Assembly (NCBI GenBank): GCA_002069015.1
Contig: MWBL01000003.1
Coordinates: 1-64,000 of the forward strand
Direction of reading: 5' to 3'
DNA: 64,000 nucleotides
From: Firmicutes bacterium ADurb.Bin300
GTDB taxonomy: Bacteria > Bacillota > Clostridia > Oscillospirales > Acutalibacteraceae
Below, in pieces: positions 60,715-64,000 of this stretch. The notes below the pieces were generated by a model. It was not told where the DNA came from. It did no database searches and worked only from the letters and a program-made list of their open reading frames with translations. The stretch's first letter is position 1. Each line of letters opens with the position of its first letter. Made by a program: the position numbers and the translations under genes.

Positions 60715-61422
60715 ATGTCTTTAATAAATTGTAAGGATGTTTCTCTTGCCTATGACGGAAATATAGTATTATCGGATGTTAATTTTCAGCTAAATTCAGG
60801 GGATTACCTTTGCGTTGTGGGTGAAAACGGCTCAGGCAAAAGCACGCTTATAAAGGGACTGTTAAGGCTTAAAAGCCCTGTTTCGGGTGAGATTGTTTTT
60901 TCTGACGGTCTTTATTCTTCACATATAGGTTATATGCCGCAGCAGTCGGCGGCTCAAAGGGATTTTCCGGCTACCGTTTTCGAGGTTGTTTTGTCGGGCA
61001 GACTGAACAGTCGCAGAGGCAAGCCGTTTTATTCGAAAAGCGATAGGCAGGAGGTCTCTGAAAAGCTTTACGATGTGGGAATGGAGGGGTTGAAAAAGCA
61101 CAGCTATCAGGAGCTTTCAGGCGGACAGCAGCAAAGGGTGCTTTTAGCTCGTGCGCTTTGTGCAACGAAGAAGCTTATTTTATTGGACGAGCCTGTGTCC
61201 GGACTTGACCCGGTTGTTACAAGTGAGATGTATTCGCTGATACAGGAAGTAAATAAAAAGGACGGCATTACGGTTATCATGGTATCTCACGATTTGAATG
61301 CCATAAAATACTCGACTCATATTCTGCATTTGGGGAATACACAGCTTTTCTTTGGGAAAACGGCAGAATATGTCGAAACACCGCTGGGAAAACGATTTAT
61401 CGGGGAGAACGGAAATGTCTGA
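60715..61422 (+). CDS. Zinc ABC transporter ATP-binding protein (ZnuC-like)
   Basis: A 235-residue ATPase. Walker A GENGSGKST near 40, Q-loop MPQQSAAQRDFPATVFEVV (typical of metal-type ABC proteins), signature LSGGQQQR near 135 and Walker B LILLDEPVSGLDP near 157. The ATG at 60715 is taken, with GGTGA nine bases upstream; in-frame TTG and GTG codons at 60694-60703 overlap the receptor gene. It overlaps the permease gene by eight bases. Confidence 0.92.
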   Translation: MSLINCKDVSLAYDGNIVLSDVNFQLNSGDYLCVVGENGSGKSTLIKGLLRLKSPVSGEIVFSDGLYSSHIGYMPQQSAAQRDFPATVFEVVLSGRLNSRRGKPFYSKSDRQEVSEKLYDVGMEGLKKHSYQELSGGQQQRVLLARALCATKKLILLDEPVSGLDPVVTSEMYSLIQEVNKKDGITVIMVSHDLNAIKYSTHILHLGNTQLFFGKTAEYVETPLGKRFIGENGNV

Positions 61423-62269
61423 ATTTTTTATGTATATAGCGGAACTTTTCGCAGCGCCGTTTTTTGTCAGGGCATTGATAGTCGGCACTCTTGTATCGCT
61501 GTGCTCATCACTTTTAGGGGTAAGCCTTGTGCTTAAAAGATATTCAATGATAGGCACCGGACTTTCAAATGTCAGCTTCGGCTGCGTAACTGTTGCCGTT
61601 GCCCTGAATATTGCGCCTCTTTACATATCAATCCCCGTTGTTGTTGCCTCCTCTTTTCTTCTTTTAAGAATTAGTGATAACAGCAAGATAAAAGGGGACT
61701 CTGCAATAGCCATGATTTCAAGCGGTGCCATATCAATAGGCGTAATGGCTGTTTATTTGACAAGCGGCGTCACTAATGATGTTTGCGGTTATATGTTCGG
61801 GAGCGTCTTTTCGCTTACGCAAAGCGACATGGTATTCAGCGCGGCGCTTTCAGTAGTTGTAATAATTATGTTTGTGATTTTTTACAACAGGATTTTTGCC
61901 GTCACCTTTGACGAAAACTTTGCGAGGGCGACGGGAACGAATGCAGGCAGATATAACGCCGTAATTGCGCTTCTTACGGCATCAACCATTGTGGTGGGAA
62001 TGAAAATGATGGGAACGCTGCTCATATCGAGTCTTATTATTTTTCCTGCCTTGACTTCCATGAGGCTTTTCAAGAGCTTTAAGATTGTTGTGGTATGCTC
62101 GGGATTTTTATCTGTTTTTTGCTTTTTTATCGGGATGGCTTTAACCGTGATATTTGAAGCGCCCGCAGGGGCAAGCGTCGTTATCGCTCACATCGCGTTC
62201 TTTTTAATATTCTCGGCCGTTTCGGCGTTAAAGAAAATCAGAAAAAGGAGTATTGAGATTAATGAGTAA
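61415..62269 (+). CDS. Zinc ABC transporter permease (ZnuB-like)
   Basis: A 284-residue ABC-3 family permease with about eight helices. Characteristic stretches are LLGVSLVLKRYSMIGTGLSNVSFG near 35, the KGDSAIAMISSGAISIGVM region and FDENFARATGTNAGRYN near 165 followed by KMMGTLLISSLIIFPALTSMRL. GGGGAGAACGGAA precedes the ATG within the ATPase gene. With the two genes before it, it makes a complete importer. Confidence 0.92.
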   Translation: MSEFFMYIAELFAAPFFVRALIVGTLVSLCSSLLGVSLVLKRYSMIGTGLSNVSFGCVTVAVALNIAPLYISIPVVVASSFLLLRISDNSKIKGDSAIAMISSGAISIGVMAVYLTSGVTNDVCGYMFGSVFSLTQSDMVFSAALSVVVIIMFVIFYNRIFAVTFDENFARATGTNAGRYNAVIALLTASTIVVGMKMMGTLLISSLIIFPALTSMRLFKSFKIVVVCSGFLSVFCFFIGMALTVIFEAPAGASVVIAHIAFFLIFSAVSALKKIRKRSIEINE

Positions 62270-62810
62270 TAATAAATCGCACTCTGATGTACGCGGAAAT
62301 GAGGTACAAAACGCAAAAAAGAAACAAAGCGAAAAGATTAATGTTATAGTATTTGCGTCTTTGTGTGTTGTTCTTTTGGTTGCTGTCGGTGTTGTTTTCG
62401 CCCTGACAAAGACTGGTAATCATTCAAAACCGCTTGAAACGGGTGACTCTGACAAGGAAATAATAAACATAACCGAAAAGCTTTATGTCTCTTGGATAAA
62501 TGAGATTTATACGAGTACCGACCAATATCTAGGGAGGACCATAAAAATCGAGGGGATGTTTGCAAAGGAAGTTCTACCCCAAAAAACATACTACTATGTT
62601 TACAGGGTGGGTCCCGGTTGCTGCGGAAACGACGGGGCTATGTGTGGTTTTGAGTTTACCTCAGGCGGTGAATATCCGCAGGAAAATGACTGGATAGAGG
62701 TTGTGGGAACGCTTGAGGTATATGAGGAAAACGGGAACAAGTTTCTTACCCTAAGCAACTCGAAGATAACGGTTAAACAGGAGCGCGGGTTAGAGGTCGT
62801 CGGAAACTGA
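62262..62810 (+). CDS. Membrane-anchored DUF1980-like protein of the zinc cluster
   Basis: A 182-residue protein with a charged cytoplasmic start, one membrane helix (~27-48) and an outer domain. The domain holds GRTIKIEGMF, a GPGCCGNDGAMCGFEF Cys cluster and DWIEVVGTLEV, the pattern of the C-terminal part of DUF1980/TIGR03943 (YcgQ-like) proteins. Such proteins appear next to zinc uptake genes and zinc-regulated permeases. Here the usual N-terminal membrane half is missing. It overlaps the permease gene by eight bases, so it is almost certainly part of the operon; the Cys cluster may bind metal. Confidence 0.72.
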   Translation: MSNNKSHSDVRGNEVQNAKKKQSEKINVIVFASLCVVLLVAVGVVFALTKTGNHSKPLETGDSDKEIINITEKLYVSWINEIYTSTDQYLGRTIKIEGMFAKEVLPQKTYYYVYRVGPGCCGNDGAMCGFEFTSGGEYPQENDWIEVVGTLEVYEENGNKFLTLSNSKITVKQERGLEVVGN

Positions 62811-62831
62811 GCATCTTACGGGAATACTCAA

Positions 62832-62844
62832 AGGCAGCGGCTGC
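62832..62844 (+). other. Short hairpin after the zinc operon
   Basis: GGCAGC/GCTGCC around one base. ACGGG at 62818 can pair with CCCGT at 62874, closing an outer stem just before a run of T (62878-62885), so the whole 62818-62886 stretch could terminate the operon. The rest of the gap to 63024 shows only a promoter-like pair. Confidence 0.4.
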
Positions 62845-62895
62845 CATAGATGCCCGATATTGCCAACTAATTACCCGTTTTTTTTAGCTAATCTA

Positions 62896-62927
62896 TTGAA
62901 AACACAACGTAATTATGATAGTATAAT
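62896..62927 (+). promoter_or_regulatory. Possible promoter of the sugar dehydratase gene
   Basis: TTGAAA at 62896-62901, with TAGTAT at 62919-62924 (spacer 17) or TATAAT at 62922-62927 (spacer 20). Confidence 0.45.
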
Positions 62928-63024
62928 GCTAAATCACTAATAAAAGCACAATGGATTTCGGATTGTTTATTAATTACTAATTATTGAAGAAACGGATTTC
63001 AAAGCTAAGGAAGTATGTGAGTGA

Positions 63025-64000
63025 ATGCGGCTTAAAAGCTTTTTAAAAAGCCGGCTGATGTTTTTTCTGGTTATAGCCGATACGGCTTCGATGGTCTTAT
63101 GCGTTGCCGTTGCCTATCTTTTAAAATTTGAGTCCTTTTCGGGTCTGCTTGGAGAGTACGGGGGAAAATTTATTTTCTTTCTCCTTGTTGACCTGGTTAC
63201 GACGACTGTCTGCTTTCTGCTCTTTCGCATTTATGAACGGGTGTGGCAGTATCCGGTGTTCAATGACTACAGCGATTTATTTTTAGGCTTTCTTGTTTCA
63301 AAGCTCGTTTCAAATCTAATTTTGTATAAGCATTGGGATAAGGCTTTTTTAACATGGTTTTTAACTTATTTTATATTAAGCGGAGTAGCAATAATTACAA
63401 TTCGTCTTACTCTTCGCTGGGTATATAATTTCCTGCAGGAAAAGAAAATCCGCCAATCAAAGGAAAAGTCTGCGGGCAAAATAAAGGTTATGATAATAGG
63501 TGCGGGCGAAGCCGGAAGAATGATTATGTCCGAGCTTGCCGGAAACAGATTTCATTATACACACAAAGTAGTAGCTATTATTGACGACGATAAAAAGATG
63601 CACGGCAAATACTTAAGCGGTATAAAAATTTACGGCGGCCGAGACAAAATTATTAAAGTGGCGCGTGAGCTTGAGGTTGACGAGATTTATCTTACAATGC
63701 CCTCTGCAAGCGCTGCAACAATTAAAAAAATCCTTGAGATATGTAAACAAACCGATTGTAAGCTGAAAAGGCTGCCGGGAATGTACCAGTTTATAAACGG
63801 TCAACTAACTGCAACGCAGCTTAAAGACGTCGAATATATAGACCTTTTGGGAAGAGAACCTATAAATGTTGACTTAAATCCGGTTTTTATGTCACTTACG
63901 GACAAAACCGTTCTTATAACAGGCGGGGGAGGTTCAATAGGCAGCGAGCTTTGCAGGCAGATAGCAGCAAGTAAGGTTGTACGAAGGCTTATTATTCTCG
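63025..64000 (+). CDS. Membrane-bound NDP-sugar epimerase/dehydratase, 3' end cut by window
   Basis: A polysaccharide biosynthesis protein of the FlaA1/CapD/PglF type; 325 codons are visible. Four membrane helices (~12-33, ~50-70, ~90-105, ~112-130) are followed by a first Rossmann domain (VMIIGAGEAGRMI near 158), a linker with LLGREPINVDLNP, and the start of the catalytic SDR domain (VLITGGGGSIGSELCRQI near 298). The catalytic Tyr/Lys or Met-Lys part is beyond the window. Such enzymes make 4-keto-6-deoxy sugars on UDP for capsule or glycoprotein synthesis, so a surface-glycan locus probably continues to the right. ATG at 63025, ribosome site weak (GTGAGTG). Confidence 0.88.
   Translation, partial: MRLKSFLKSRLMFFLVIADTASMVLCVAVAYLLKFESFSGLLGEYGGKFIFFLLVDLVTTTVCFLLFRIYERVWQYPVFNDYSDLFLGFLVSKLVSNLILYKHWDKAFLTWFLTYFILSGVAIITIRLTLRWVYNFLQEKKIRQSKEKSAGKIKVMIIGAGEAGRMIMSELAGNRFHYTHKVVAIIDDDKKMHGKYLSGIKIYGGRDKIIKVARELEVDEIYLTMPSASAATIKKILEICKQTDCKLKRLPGMYQFINGQLTATQLKDVEYIDLLGREPINVDLNPVFMSLTDKTVLITGGGGSIGSELCRQIAASKVVRRLIIL

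Overview
The window reads as chromosomal DNA of an anaerobic low-to-moderate GC Firmicute of class Clostridia, most likely an uncultured Oscillospiraceae/Ruminococcaceae-type gut or rumen bacterium. This is an inference from gene content: sodium-pumping decarboxylase subunits, an AGCS sodium:amino-acid symporter, YitT, YfhO, DUF6514-like and CD1247-like proteins, Gram-positive lipoprotein signals, strong AGGAGG ribosome sites, TTG/GTG starts and textbook sigma-A promoters. I see no prophage, insertion sequence, CRISPR array, tRNA or rRNA gene.

Left part (1-12.6 kb). A cut-off Gfo/Idh/MocA oxidoreductase and an InlB-repeat surface protein precede an arginine cluster, argG-argH-argF, driven by a promoter whose -10 box lies inside a near-perfect ArgR operator. 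The cluster ends in the most unusual gene of the window: one 4.5-kb frame holding the N-terminal domain of CarA without its glutaminase domain, a complete CarB and a complete-length DapF. It should make carbamoyl phosphate beside the enzyme that uses it (ArgF), probably from free ammonia, and is physically joined to an enzyme family of lysine/peptidoglycan synthesis. An endonuclease/exonuclease/phosphatase-family protein and an exported PHP protein follow.

Transport and mixed metabolism (12.7-31.8 kb). A five-gene family-5 peptide ABC operon has a 30-bp perfect palindrome after the binding-protein gene. Then come a GPH sugar symporter, a YitT protein, a ProX-type deacylase, a CotH-kinase lipoprotein, a hypoxanthine-DNA glycosylase, MsrA followed by the wreck of MsrB, a sodium-pump beta subunit with a 50-residue partner, a second Gfo/Idh/MocA enzyme, a PfkB kinase and RsmA.

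Surface, translation and repeats (31.9-49.7 kb). YfhO, three consecutive type IV prepilin genes each with its own promoter, thrS, a NYN/OST-HTH protein with no ordinary start codon, a YebC protein, two tandem membrane-anchored paralogues with nearly identical 3' ends, the abutting gltX-glnS pair, a set of unknown proteins, a YfcE-like phosphodiesterase and an AGCS symporter. Three intergenic regions around thrS carry related degenerate TTGCAAGTTGCA-type repeats, and a similar stretch is read in frame inside yfhO.

Right part (49.7-64 kb). A GH38 alpha-mannosidase overlaps an amidohydrolase; an ABC-2 transporter, EF-P, a zinc-ribbon protein, rpsO with a structured leader and pnp behind a 24-bp imperfect hairpin follow. 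Next is a zinc-uptake set (small Cys/His membrane protein, ZnuA-, ZnuC- and ZnuB-like proteins, DUF1980-like protein). The window ends inside a membrane-bound NDP-sugar dehydratase gene.
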